A DNA stretch of 20,222 bases from Cryomorphaceae bacterium (GCA_027485365.1 JAIXRD010000051.1:1-20222); one strand, 5' to 3'. Positions 12,728-20,222 are shown, counted from the first letter of the stretch. The notes: a model not told the origin generated them from the sequence alone. Made by a program: numbers and translations.

Positions 12728-14740
12728 ATGTCAAAATTAGACGCTAAGATTCCGGAAGGACCATTATCAGAAAAGTGGACCAACCATAAAAACCACATGA
12801 AATTAGTGGCGCCAAACAACCGTCCGAAAATCGATGTGATTGTTGTTGGTACGGGATTGGCTGGAGCCTCTGCCGCTGCTTCACTTGGTGAAATGGGCTA
12901 CAATGTAAAGGCATTCTGCTTTCAAGATTCTCCACGTAGAGCGCACTCTATTGCGGCACAGGGTGGAATTAACGCCGCAAAAAATTATCAAAACGACGGG
13001 GATTCTGTGTACCGCTTGTTCTATGATACCATCAAAGGTGGTGATTACCGAGCGCGTGAAGCAAACGTACACCGATTGGCTGAGGTTTCTGGAAACATCA
13101 TTGACCAATGTGTTGCTCAAGGGGTTCCCTTCGCAAGAGAATATGGCGGTTTATTAGACAACCGTTCTTTTGGAGGAACACAGGTTCAACGTACATTTTA
13201 TGCGGCAGGTCAAACCGGGCAACAACTTTTGTTGGGTGCATATTCTGCATTATCTCGTCAAATCGGTTTAGGTCGTGTGAAAATGTACCACCGTCATGAG
13301 ATGTTAGACTTGGTAGTGGTTGATGGAAAAGCGCGAGGTATAATTGCAAGAAACCTTGTTACTGGTGAAATCGAACGTCACAGCGCACACGCCGTGGTTA
13401 TTGCTTCTGGCGGATACGGTAACGTATATTTCCTATCAACAAACGCCATGGGAAGTAATGTATCTGCAGCATGGAAGGTACATAAGCGTGGCGCTTATTT
13501 TGCTAATCCTTGTTTTGTTCAGATTCACCCGACCTGTATTCCGGTACACGGAACAAACCAATCCAAATTAACCTTAATGTCTGAGTCCTTAAGAAACTCT
13601 GGACGCATTTGGGTTCCTGCCAAAAAAGAAGATGCAGAAGCCATCCGAGAAGGGCGATTAAAGCCAACTCAGATTGCGGAAGAAGATCGGGATTATTTCT
13701 TGGAACGACGGTATCCAGCCTTTGGAAACCTAGTTCCACGTGATGTAGCATCTCGAGCGGCCAAAGAACGTTGCGATGCCGGATTTGGAATTGAAGCCAA
13801 CGATACCAATGAAGGAGTTTACTTAGATTTCTCTTCAGAAATTAGAAGCAAAGGAAAACAAGCGGCATTTGCTAAAGGAGATCATAATCCTTCTGAAGAA
13901 ACCATTCTTGCCTTAGGAAAAAAATGGATTGAAGAAAAATACGGGAACTTGTTTCAGATGTATGAGAAAATCACTGACGAAAACCCATACGAAACACCAA
14001 TGAAAATTTATCCGGCTGTTCACTACACCATGGGTGGCGTTTGGGTTGACTATAACCTTCAAAGTACGATTCCTGGATGTTTTGTAACGGGTGAAGCAAA
14101 CTTCTCTGATCACGGAGCGAACCGATTAGGTGCTTCCGCGTTAATGCAAGGCTTGGCCGATGGATACTTTGTGCTACCGTATACCTTGTCAAATTATTTG
14201 GCGGACGATATCCGAACTGGAACTATTTCAACGGATGCGCAAGAATTTGAAGCGGCAGAGCAAGAGGTAAAAAATCGCATTCAGCAATTCTTGAACAACA
14301 AGGGTACAAAATCAGTAGATTATTTCCATAAAAAACTGGGATTGATCATGTGGAATAAAGTCGGGATGGGAAGAAATGAAGCCGGTTTAAAAGAGGCGGT
14401 GGATGAAATTAACGCCCTTCGTGAAGCCTTTTATGCGGATGTTTTTGTTCCGGGCGATGCGGATGAAATGAACACTGAACTTGAAAAAGCGTTACGTGTT
14501 GCAGATTTCATCGAATTAGGCCAACTGATGGCAGTAGATGCCTTAAACCGCAACGAATCCTGTGGTGGACATTTCCGTGAAGAATATCAAGATGCTGAAG
14601 GAGAAACACTGCGTGATGATGAAAACTTTAAAATGGTAGCTGCATGGGAATACCAAGGAGGAGATGCAAAAAACGCGACCTTACATAAAGAAGAATTAAA
14701 ATACGAGTTCATTAAAATTGCAGCGAGAAACTACAAATAA
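12728..14740 (+). CDS. sdhA: Succinate dehydrogenase flavoprotein subunit
   Basis: The 670-residue catalytic subunit that oxidises succinate to fumarate. The FAD-binding Rossmann motif is VVGTGLAGASAA (39-50). H73 in RRAHSIAAQGG is the expected covalent FAD attachment site. HPTCIPV and VHYTMGGVWVDY mark the dicarboxylate and FAD regions, and the capping domain follows in the normal order. Length and sequence style match the Bacteroidota type-B enzyme, which uses menaquinone. It lies 19 bases after sdhC and 11 before sdhB. No frameshift or missing motif is seen. A fumarate reductase direction cannot be excluded from the sequence alone. Confidence 0.97.
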   Translation: MSKLDAKIPEGPLSEKWTNHKNHMKLVAPNNRPKIDVIVVGTGLAGASAAASLGEMGYNVKAFCFQDSPRRAHSIAAQGGINAAKNYQNDGDSVYRLFYDTIKGGDYRAREANVHRLAEVSGNIIDQCVAQGVPFAREYGGLLDNRSFGGTQVQRTFYAAGQTGQQLLLGAYSALSRQIGLGRVKMYHRHEMLDLVVVDGKARGIIARNLVTGEIERHSAHAVVIASGGYGNVYFLSTNAMGSNVSAAWKVHKRGAYFANPCFVQIHPTCIPVHGTNQSKLTLMSESLRNSGRIWVPAKKEDAEAIREGRLKPTQIAEEDRDYFLERRYPAFGNLVPRDVASRAAKERCDAGFGIEANDTNEGVYLDFSSEIRSKGKQAAFAKGDHNPSEETILALGKKWIEEKYGNLFQMYEKITDENPYETPMKIYPAVHYTMGGVWVDYNLQSTIPGCFVTGEANFSDHGANRLGASALMQGLADGYFVLPYTLSNYLADDIRTGTISTDAQEFEAAEQEVKNRIQQFLNNKGTKSVDYFHKKLGLIMWNKVGMGRNEAGLKEAVDEINALREAFYADVFVPGDADEMNTELEKALRVADFIELGQLMAVDALNRNESCGGHFREEYQDAEGETLRDDENFKMVAAWEYQGGDAKNATLHKEELKYEFIKIAARNYK

Positions 14741-14751
14741 AGAAACGACTT

Positions 14752-15522
14752 ATGGCAACTAAATTTATCAATATTACCCTTAAAATTTGGCGTCAAAAGA
14801 ATAGCCAAGCCAAAGGAAGCCTCGAAACGTATAAACTGGACCAAGTGTCTACAGACAGTTCGTTTTTGGAAATGCTTGACCAATTAAACGAGCAACTTAT
14901 AAACAGCAATGATTCGCCGGTAGCTTTTGATCACGATTGTCGTGAAGGAATTTGCGGGATGTGTTCCCTGTATATTAATGGCCGTGCACACGGACCAGAT
15001 ACTGGAACTACGACCTGTCAATTGCACATGCGTAAATTCAACGATGGAGATACGATTTATGTAGAACCCTGGAGATCGAAAGCCTTTCCAATCATCAAAG
15101 ACTTGGTGGTAGATCGCTCTGCGTTTGATCGCATTCAACAAGCGGGCGGATTTGTTTCTGTCAACACGTCGGGTAGAACGATGGATGCTAATGCAATTCC
15201 AGTTCCAAAAGATGACGCAGACAAGGCATTTGAGGCTGCTGCATGTATCGGTTGTGGTGCTTGTGTAGCAAGCTGTAAAAACGGCTCTGCGATGCTTTTT
15301 GTGGGCGCTAAAGTATCTCAATACGCCCTTTTACCACAAGGAAAGGTTGAAGGCCGTGAGCGCGTGTTAAACATGGTTCGTCAAATGGACGAAGAGGGAT
15401 TTGGTAACTGTACGAATACCGGCGCTTGCGAAGTAGAATGCCCGAAAGAAATCTCTATTGAGAACATTGCTCGAATGAACCGTGAATTGATTAAAGCTGC
15501 GGTTACGAGCGAAAAGAAATAA
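14752..15522 (+). CDS. sdhB: Succinate dehydrogenase iron-sulfur subunit
   Basis: A 256-residue electron-transfer subunit between SdhA and SdhC. The N-terminal ferredoxin-like domain has [2Fe-2S] ligands C63, C68, C71 and C89 (HDCREGICGMC; TTTCQL). The C-terminal domain has CIGCGACVASC (C165, C168, C171, C175) and CTNTGACEVEC (C220, C226, C230). These provide the ligands of the [4Fe-4S] and [3Fe-4S] clusters. Length is normal for the type-B enzyme. It is the last gene of sdhCAB and is followed by a strong terminator. Confidence 0.97.
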   Translation: MATKFINITLKIWRQKNSQAKGSLETYKLDQVSTDSSFLEMLDQLNEQLINSNDSPVAFDHDCREGICGMCSLYINGRAHGPDTGTTTCQLHMRKFNDGDTIYVEPWRSKAFPIIKDLVVDRSAFDRIQQAGGFVSVNTSGRTMDANAIPVPKDDADKAFEAAACIGCGACVASCKNGSAMLFVGAKVSQYALLPQGKVEGRERVLNMVRQMDEEGFGNCTNTGACEVECPKEISIENIARMNRELIKAAVTSEKK

Positions 15523-15541
15523 CACAAACTATTAAGGTCAT

Positions 15542-15570
15542 AAAAAAAGGGAAGCAATGCTTCCCTTTTT
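15542..15570. terminator. Bidirectional terminator between sdhB and the small membrane protein gene
   Basis: GGGAAGC (15549-15555) pairs with GCTTCCC (15559-15565) around an AAT loop. It is flanked by a run of A on the left and a run of T on the right. It is symmetrical enough to end sdhCAB on the plus strand and the convergent gene ending at 15592 on the minus strand. Confidence 0.88.
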
Positions 15571-15591
15571 AATGTATTAAAGAATTGATTT

Positions 15592-15816
15592 TTATTTCAA
15601 TTGTTTGTTATCGTCTTTATACCATCCTGTATTTTCTGAGGACTCAACGGGCACATTTGCTTTCTTGCTTAATTTGTTTTGAATATTCATCCAATATCCG
15701 AACCCAAAAAAACCGAGTATTATAAGCAGGTTATTAAAATAATTCTGAATGAATTCAAAAAAGCCAAACGACCATTGAAATAAATCTCCGAGTTTATATA
15801 CAAAATCTGTCCACAT
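15592..15816 (-). CDS. Small single-span membrane protein of unknown function
   Basis: A 74-residue protein. An amphipathic aromatic-rich N-terminus (MWTDFVYKLGDLFQWSFGFF) precedes one membrane segment at about residues 29-44 (LLIILGFFGFGYW). A short charged C-terminal tail follows. Small proteins of this plan, 70-80 residues with a YWM motif at the end of the span, are widespread in Flavobacteriales; it may belong to the family I know as DUF6341, unverified. The function is unknown. TTTCTTTG (minus strand, 15839-15832), one mismatch from a -7 box, could give a leader of about 12 bases. Alternatively the gene is the tail of the acpP-fabF-rnc transcript, 42 bases after rnc. Confidence 0.7.
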   Translation of the reverse strand: MWTDFVYKLGDLFQWSFGFFEFIQNYFNNLLIILGFFGFGYWMNIQNKLSKKANVPVESSENTGWYKDDNKQLK

Positions 15817-15858
15817 ACGCGTAATTTTTTACAAAGAAACAAAAAAAAAGAATTCCAA

Positions 15859-16578
15859 TTAAATTTCTCCGATTAATTCTAAGGTTTGCTTTGCCGCTAC
15901 TTGCTCCGCTTGCTTTTTAGAGCTCGCTTTTCCACGTCCAAAATCACGTTTATTGATTTGAATCGAAACCTCATATTCCCAAGCCCCATGAATGTGCTGC
16001 TCGTCAATTACGATAAAGTCTATTTTCATTCGCTTTTTTTGGCACCATATGATCAACCGAGATTTAAAATCAATTTCCTCTTCCAAAAGCTTATTTAAGT
16101 CTACAAACTTTCTAAGGACATGATTTTGCAAGCTTTTCTTCGCGGCTTCGAATCCGCCGTCTAAATATATCGCACCAATTATGGCTTCAAATGCATTTCC
16201 TTCCAGCGATGAAATGTTGAGGTTACGTGACTGATTGTAGTTCAATACCGCGCGAATCTGCATTTTTTCTCCGATGTATGCGAGCGTTTTTCTGTTGACC
16301 ACCTTAGACTTTAACTTGGTTAAATACCCTTCGTCATTTCCCGGGAATTTCTTAAACAAATACTCCGCGACCACCGCATCGAGTATTGCGTCGCCTAAAA
16401 ATTCTAAGCGTTCATTGGATTCAATATCTTCTTTAATATCTCCAGAACGGTGCGATACAGCCAACTTAAAGTGCGTAAGCGTCGACGGTCGATAACCGAA
16501 ATGATTTATAATAAACTTGATCAGAAAGAGGTCTTCTGGCGATTTTTTCGTGGAAAGAAATCCGAGTTTAACGGCCAA
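15859..16578 (-). CDS. rnc: Ribonuclease III
   Basis: A 239-residue double-strand-specific endoribonuclease for rRNA and mRNA processing. The catalytic domain has the signature ERLEFLGDA (56-64) with acidic residues E56, E59 and D63. The second active-site block is GNAFEAIIGAIYLDGG (127-142), with E131. At the position of the conserved Asp three residues before that Glu (E. coli D114) there is N128. A dsRNA-binding domain occupies about 168-239 and ends in GKASSKKQAEQVAAKQTL. The start is TTG at 16578, directly after and in frame with the fabF stop; no ATG is available before the catalytic domain. The adjacency to fabF and acpP is typical of Bacteroidota. Confidence 0.93.
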   Translation of the reverse strand: MAVKLGFLSTKKSPEDLFLIKFIINHFGYRPSTLTHFKLAVSHRSGDIKEDIESNERLEFLGDAILDAVVAEYLFKKFPGNDEGYLTKLKSKVVNRKTLAYIGEKMQIRAVLNYNQSRNLNISSLEGNAFEAIIGAIYLDGGFEAAKKSLQNHVLRKFVDLNKLLEEEIDFKSRLIIWCQKKRMKIDFIVIDEQHIHGAWEYEVSIQINKRDFGRGKASSKKQAEQVAAKQTLELIGEI

Positions 16579-17832
16579 TTATGCAGTAAATTTTTTAACA
16601 ACGACACTGGTGTTGTGTCCACCAAACCCGAAGGTATTAGATAACGCATAATTTATAGTACGTTTTTGTGCCTTGTTAAATGTAAAATTCAATTTAGGAT
16701 CTATCTCTGGGTCGTCCGTAAAATGATTAATCGTAGGCGGAACGATGTCGTTTTTCACGGCCAAGACACAGGCAATTGCTTCAATCGCACCAGCCGCTCC
16801 TAACAAGTGACCGGTCATTGATTTGGTAGAAGAAATATTCAAGTCGTATGCGTGGTCACCAAACACGGCTTGTATTGCTTTAACTTCAGCGATATCACCC
16901 AAGGGAGTAGATGTGCCGTGCACATTAATATAGTCTACTTTGTCAGGACTAATCTCTGCATCTTCTAGTGCAGCGATCATGGTGTTTCTTGCGCCAATTC
17001 CTTCTGGATGTGGGGCGGTCATGTGATATGCATCACCAGACATTCCTCCTCCAACTACTTCCGCGTAAATCGTTGCGCCGCGTTTGATCGCGTGTTCATA
17101 TTCTTCTAAGATAAGCGCTCCTGCTCCTTCACCTAGCACAAACCCATCGCGGTCTAAATCGAACGGACGAGATGCCGTTTCGGGATCGTCGTTGCGCGTA
17201 GACAAGGCTTTTAATGCGTTAAATCCACCAATTCCCATTTCATTTACAGCCGCTTCAGAACCACCGGTTATAATGGCATCCGCCTTTCCAAGTCGGATTA
17301 AATTGAATGCATCAATAATCGCGTTGTTTGAGGAAGCACATGCAGAAACTGTTACGTAGTTCGGCCCACGAAAACCGTATTTAATGGAAATCTGACCCGC
17401 AGCAATGTCTGCAATCATTTTTGGAATGAAAAACGGATTGAATCGCGGCGTTCCATCACCTTCAAAGAATGCTTTCGATTCTTCTTGAAACGTTTTCAGC
17501 CCTCCAACACCAGAACCCCAAACCACCCCAATACGATCTAGATTGGGGTTAGACTCAATTAATCCGGAATGATCAACGGCTTCCATGACAGAAACCATTG
17601 CATACTGGGTAAATTGGTCCATTTTTCGGGCCTCTTTTTTGTCAATAAATTGCTCCACATCAAAACCCTTCACCTCACAGGCAAATTGCGTTTTGAATAA
17701 GGATGCATCAAATTGTTTAATTGGCGCTGCCCCACTTTTACCGGCCAACAAATTATTCCAATATTCTGAAACAGTATTACCGATGGGCGTAAGCGCACCA
17801 AGACCGGTTACAACCACTCGCTTTAATTGCAT
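16579..17832 (-). CDS. fabF: Beta-ketoacyl-ACP synthase II
   Basis: A 417-residue condensing enzyme of fatty acid elongation. It condenses malonyl-ACP with acyl-ACP. The catalytic triad is clear: C165 in VSACASSNN, H305 in VHGTSTPLGD and H342 in MTGHLLGAAGA. The N-terminus RVVVTGLGALTPIG and the C-terminal FGFGGHN are family signatures. The text at the nucleophile (CASS where many FabF proteins have CATS) is a small variation within the family. The ATG at 17832 gives the normal length. It lies 35 bases after acpP and is fused end to start with rnc. Confidence 0.96.
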   Translation of the reverse strand: MQLKRVVVTGLGALTPIGNTVSEYWNNLLAGKSGAAPIKQFDASLFKTQFACEVKGFDVEQFIDKKEARKMDQFTQYAMVSVMEAVDHSGLIESNPNLDRIGVVWGSGVGGLKTFQEESKAFFEGDGTPRFNPFFIPKMIADIAAGQISIKYGFRGPNYVTVSACASSNNAIIDAFNLIRLGKADAIITGGSEAAVNEMGIGGFNALKALSTRNDDPETASRPFDLDRDGFVLGEGAGALILEEYEHAIKRGATIYAEVVGGGMSGDAYHMTAPHPEGIGARNTMIAALEDAEISPDKVDYINVHGTSTPLGDIAEVKAIQAVFGDHAYDLNISSTKSMTGHLLGAAGAIEAIACVLAVKNDIVPPTINHFTDDPEIDPKLNFTFNKAQKRTINYALSNTFGFGGHNTSVVVKKFTA

Positions 17833-17867
17833 GCTGTAATCCTTAAAAGGTTGGAAGTTGAGTTAAA

Positions 17868-18104
17868 TTACTTCGCGTTGCTTTCGATATAAGAAACCGC
17901 ATCTCCAACAGTTTGGATGGTTTCCGCTTGATCGTCTGGAATAGAAATACCAAATTGTTTTTCAAATTCCATAATTAATTCTACGGTATCCAAAGAGTCG
18001 GCACCTAAGTCGTTGGTGAAGCTTGCTCCATCCGTTACTTCAGATTCTTCAACATTTAACTTGTCTACAATGATCGCAATCACTTTACTTCTGATATCAG
18101 ACAT
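17868..18104 (-). CDS. acpP: Acyl carrier protein
   Basis: A 78-residue acidic carrier of fatty acid intermediates. S37 in LGADSLDTVEL is the 4'-phosphopantetheine site, and the helix-2 region VELIMEFEKQFG is conserved. The open frame extends to 18176, but the added residues would form an unrelated hydrophobic stretch overlapping the promoter region. The ATG at 18104 (MSDIRSKV) gives the usual length. It heads the acpP-fabF-rnc cluster and is divergent from purN. Confidence 0.96.
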   Translation of the reverse strand: MSDIRSKVIAIIVDKLNVEESEVTDGASFTNDLGADSLDTVELIMEFEKQFGISIPDDQAETIQTVGDAVSYIESNAK

Positions 18105-18133
18105 CTTTTCTTGTTTTAAAGGTTTTAAGCCTG

Positions 18134-18169
18134 CAAAGAAAAAAAACAAACTCGTAAATAACAAAATTA
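18134..18169 (-). promoter_or_regulatory. Candidate acpP promoter
   Basis: Two readings are possible on the minus strand. TAATTTTG (18169-18162) is an exact -7 box, giving a leader of about 54 bases. Alternatively its TTTTG acts as the -33 element, 20 bases before TTTCTTTG (18141-18134), a one-mismatch -7 box, giving a leader of about 26 bases. The sequence alone does not decide. Confidence 0.5.
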
Positions 18170-18228
18170 TTCCCAATTATTTATCAACGAAATTCATGGA
18201 GATAACTATTATTACACAAGCCTTTCCT

Positions 18229-18236
18229 TATTTTTG
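18229..18236 (+). promoter_or_regulatory. -7 box of the purN promoter, probably leaderless
   Basis: TATTTTTG is an exact TAnnTTTG match. With the last G at -4, transcription begins at about 18240, one base before the GTG start at 18241. It lies downstream of an in-frame ATG at 18196, which argues against that longer start. Confidence 0.55.
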
Positions 18237-18240
18237 TGCC

Positions 18241-18816
18241 GTGAATGAACCCGTCAAACTCGTTATTTTAGTTTCTGGAAAAGGCTCCAATGCCCGAAAT
18301 TTAGTTAGTTATTTCAAAAAGAATCAGCACGTAATCGTATGCGGAATAGTCAGCTCCAAACAAAATCCAGCCCTTGAATCCTACTGCGCTGAAAATCAAT
18401 TATTTTACGAGGAGTGTTACCCATGGAACGAAGCGCGAATACTCCCCGTGTTGGATAAAACCGGGATTGACGTCGTTGTTTTGGCTGGATTCCTCAAGAA
18501 AATCAGCTCCGAATTTATCGCTTCTTTTCCTAATCGAATGATTAACATCCACCCCTCCTTGCTTCCTAAATATGGGGGTGCCGGCATGTATGGTCAACGC
18601 GTGCACGAGGCCGTGTTTTCAAACAAAGAATCCAACACAGGAATTACCATACACCTGGTAAATGAACACTATGATGAAGGTGAAATATTAGTACAGCATG
18701 CCTGTGCTGTGGATCCCAACGATACCCCAACAACGATTGAATCGAAAGTTCATCAGTTAGAACATCGGTTTTTCCCAAAAGCAGTTGAACAGTATTGCTT
18801 ATCCCTGAAGCGCTAA
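18241..18816 (+). CDS. purN: Phosphoribosylglycinamide formyltransferase
   Basis: A 191-residue enzyme of purine synthesis. It transfers a formyl group from 10-formyl-THF to GAR. The N-terminus KLVILVSGKGSNARNL is the phosphate-binding signature. The active site is visible as INIHPSLLPKYGGAG (catalytic Asn and His) and the Asp in HYDEGEILVQ. I chose GTG 18241: the nearby ATG at 18245 is out of frame, and the in-frame ATG at 18196 lies upstream of the promoter box. Its 3' end overlaps the 3' end of kynU by 18 bases on the opposite strand, with no terminator between them. Confidence 0.93.
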   Translation: MNEPVKLVILVSGKGSNARNLVSYFKKNQHVIVCGIVSSKQNPALESYCAENQLFYEECYPWNEARILPVLDKTGIDVVVLAGFLKKISSEFIASFPNRMINIHPSLLPKYGGAGMYGQRVHEAVFSNKESNTGITIHLVNEHYDEGEILVQHACAVDPNDTPTTIESKVHQLEHRFFPKAVEQYCLSLKR

Positions 18817-20076
18817 CTTGAGGTGTTGCCCAAACCAATAGCAATCTTCAAAGCTATTATACAGGGGTGCTGGCGCCACTCGAATCACATTCGGTTCCCT
18901 CCAATCTGCTGTAACGCCAAGAGCGGTAAGTGAATCAAATAAGGCTCGACCCTTTCCTGTAGCCTTAATGGAAAGCTGTGCACCACGTTTTTTAGGGTCT
19001 GATGGTGTTATGATTTCGAACTGTTCTGAACCCGGAGTGTTCGAGGATATTTCATGAACCACAAAAGATAAATACGCGGTCATTAAGTCTCTTTTTTGTC
19101 CAATGCGCTCCATTCCTGCGGCCTCAAATAACTCTAGAGAGGCCAAATGTACCGCCATTCCTAAAACGGGTGCATTACTAAGTTGCCACCCTTCTGCCCC
19201 AGGAATTGGCTTAAACCCAGGCTCCATCGAAAACCGCGTCTCTTTGGTGTGTCCCCACCAGCCCGCAAGTCGAGGAAGGTCTTTTCGGTTCGCATGACGT
19301 TCATGAACAAAGAAGCCGGAAACACCCCCAGGAGAAGAATTTAAATATTTATATCCACACCATGCAGCAAAATCAGGGCTCCACTCATGAAGATTAAGGT
19401 TAATATTACCCGCTGCATGTGCTAAATCAAACCCGACCATCGCACCCACCGCATGTGCTTTTTGTGTAATGGTTTGTAAATCGAAATATTGCCCGGTGTA
19501 GTAGTTAACACCACCCCACATTACTAAGGCTAAGGTTTCTCCAAGTTCTTCGATTTTCTGATAAATATCTTCCTCATGGATCAGCTCCTTTCCAGGTCGT
19601 GGCGTCACCCACACCAAGTCGCTTGCCGGTAAGCCATGAACTTGCAGCTGTGATTCAAGGGCATATTGATCACTTGGAAAAGCCTTTGCTTCACAAAGTA
19701 TTTTAGTTCGTTTACCCTGTGGGTTGTAAAACGAAGCCATGAGTAAGTGTAAGTTAGTGGTCAAGCTGTGTGTAGTGCACACCTCTATTGGTTTTGCACC
19801 AACGATGGCCGCCACCTTTTCTGTGAGCAGTTCATGATAGGAATACCATGGGCGACGCCCTTCAAAATGACCCTCAACGCCAAGCGCTCCCCAATCCTCC
19901 AGTTCTTCTAAAAGATATTGCTTTGCCTTACGAGGTTGCAGCCCAAGGGAGTTACCCGTGAAATAAACGGGGTGTTCTTTACCAAAACTTGGAAATATGA
20001 ATTCGGCTCTAAACGACCGAAGTGGGTCGTTCTTGTCCATTTCTTTTGCAAATTCTAGCGAGTTTTCAAAGTCCAT
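18799..20076 (-). CDS. kynU: Kynureninase
   Basis: A 425-residue PLP enzyme that cleaves kynurenine or 3-hydroxykynurenine to (hydroxy)anthranilate and alanine, in tryptophan degradation and de novo NAD synthesis. K243 in WCGYKYLNSSPGG is the PLP lysine. D217 in GFDLAHAAGN binds the PLP ring nitrogen, and FTGNSLGLQP (39-48) is the N-terminal signature. The open frame reaches 20142, but an exact -7 box at 20104-20111 lies inside that extension, so ATG 20076 (MDFENSLEF) is preferred. The partner enzymes (tryptophan dioxygenase, kynurenine monooxygenase, 3-hydroxyanthranilate dioxygenase) are not in the window. It is divergent from hemL and convergent with purN. Confidence 0.94.
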   Translation of the reverse strand: MDFENSLEFAKEMDKNDPLRSFRAEFIFPSFGKEHPVYFTGNSLGLQPRKAKQYLLEELEDWGALGVEGHFEGRRPWYSYHELLTEKVAAIVGAKPIEVCTTHSLTTNLHLLMASFYNPQGKRTKILCEAKAFPSDQYALESQLQVHGLPASDLVWVTPRPGKELIHEEDIYQKIEELGETLALVMWGGVNYYTGQYFDLQTITQKAHAVGAMVGFDLAHAAGNINLNLHEWSPDFAAWCGYKYLNSSPGGVSGFFVHERHANRKDLPRLAGWWGHTKETRFSMEPGFKPIPGAEGWQLSNAPVLGMAVHLASLELFEAAGMERIGQKRDLMTAYLSFVVHEISSNTPGSEQFEIITPSDPKKRGAQLSIKATGKGRALFDSLTALGVTADWREPNVIRVAPAPLYNSFEDCYWFGQHLKLALQG

Positions 20077-20091
20077 CCAATTCGATTTTCG

Positions 20092-20099
20092 TAATTTTG
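20092..20099 (+). promoter_or_regulatory. -7 box of the hemL promoter
   Basis: TAATTTTG is an exact TAnnTTTG match. Transcription would start near 20103, 16 bases before the hemL ATG. AAGGAA (20111-20116) just before the ATG is one of the few purine-rich, ribosome-binding-site-like runs in the window. Confidence 0.6.
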
Positions 20100-20103
20100 T
20101 ACA

Positions 20104-20132
20104 CAAAGATAAGGAACAATGACGCAACTCAA
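20104..20132 (-). promoter_or_regulatory. kynU promoter
   Basis: On the minus strand TTG (20132-20130) lies 18 bases before TATCTTTG (20111-20104), an exact -7 box. Transcription would begin near 20100, 24 bases before the ATG. The -33 element lies inside the hemL coding region. Confidence 0.6.
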
Positions 20133-20222
20133 CCGCACACAATCTAACCGGCTTTTTGAAGAGTCATCCACCTTGTTTCCTGGCGGGGTGAATTCACCCG
20201 TACGCGCTTTTAAAAGCGTGGG
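20119..20222 (+). CDS. hemL: Glutamate-1-semialdehyde 2,1-aminomutase, 5' end only
   Basis: The window ends after about 34 codons. The translation begins MTQLNRTQSNRLFEES and continues through LFPGGVNSPVRAFKSVG. P-G-G-V-N-S-P-V-R-A-F is the hallmark N-terminus of HemL, the PLP enzyme that makes 5-aminolevulinate for tetrapyrroles. The catalytic lysine is beyond the window. The gene is divergent from kynU, with 42 bases between the start codons. Confidence 0.9.
   Translation, partial: MTQLNRTQSNRLFEESSTLFPGGVNSPVRAFKSV

Noticed and set aside
12744..14192. Many reading frames on both strands across sdhA
   Set aside because: All lie under the well-supported sdhA frame and encode low-complexity or unrecognisable text. 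They are shadows of a long gene.
18105..18176. Hydrophobic N-terminal extension of acpP
   Set aside because: ACP is a soluble protein of about 78 residues. The extension overlaps the acpP promoter elements.

Overview
The window looks like a chromosomal segment of a Bacteroidota bacterium, most likely in Flavobacteriales (possibly Crocinitomicaceae; the family is a guess). Three things support this. The gene content fits: a type-B succinate dehydrogenase with a covalent-FAD flavoprotein, kynureninase, and an acpP-fabF-rnc block. Several exported proteins have signal peptides that appear to be cleaved just before Gln. Exact copies of the Bacteroidota -7 promoter element TAnnTTTG lie in front of cysS, ispD, sdhC, purN, kynU and hemL. 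Shine-Dalgarno sequences are mostly absent, and GTG or TTG starts are used several times.

Layout. 1-499: the 3' end of a tRNA-Ser gene with a good intrinsic terminator, then a gene-free, structure-rich stretch. It holds a long imperfect inverted repeat that begins at the tRNA end, three to four diverged copies of a 77-78 bp tandem repeat, and a large palindrome with two competing pairings. 500-856: a small XRE-type regulator. 1158-5013: an AT-rich, minus-strand operon of five genes, all with export signals. These are a CsgG/FlgT-like protein, an LPP20-like lipoprotein, a DUF6175-like protein, a protein with a CsgG-like N-terminus and duplicated TPR-like repeats, and an unrecognised protein. 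This block lies between a tRNA gene and core genes and is the accessory part of the window. It is the best candidate for an undescribed envelope system.

5552-10065 (minus strand): cysS, a gamma-carbonic-anhydrase-like protein, a small lipoprotein, Xaa-Pro aminopeptidase and an alpha/beta hydrolase, tightly packed. 10159-15522 (plus strand): ispD and ldcA with overlapping ends, then sdhC-sdhA-sdhB, closed by a strong bidirectional terminator. 15592-18104 (minus strand): acpP, fabF, rnc and a small membrane protein. 18241-18816 (plus strand): purN. 18799-20076 (minus strand): kynU, which overlaps the end of purN. 20119 to the end: the start of hemL.

The right three quarters is ordinary housekeeping: cysteinyl-tRNA synthesis, isoprenoid precursors, peptidoglycan recycling, respiration, fatty acid synthesis, RNA processing, purines, tryptophan degradation toward NAD, and tetrapyrroles. 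Its interest lies in compact gene arrangement: probable leaderless mRNAs for ispD and purN, back-to-back promoters for kynU and hemL, an rnc that starts with TTG directly after and in frame with the fabF stop, and a long soluble insertion in SdhC.
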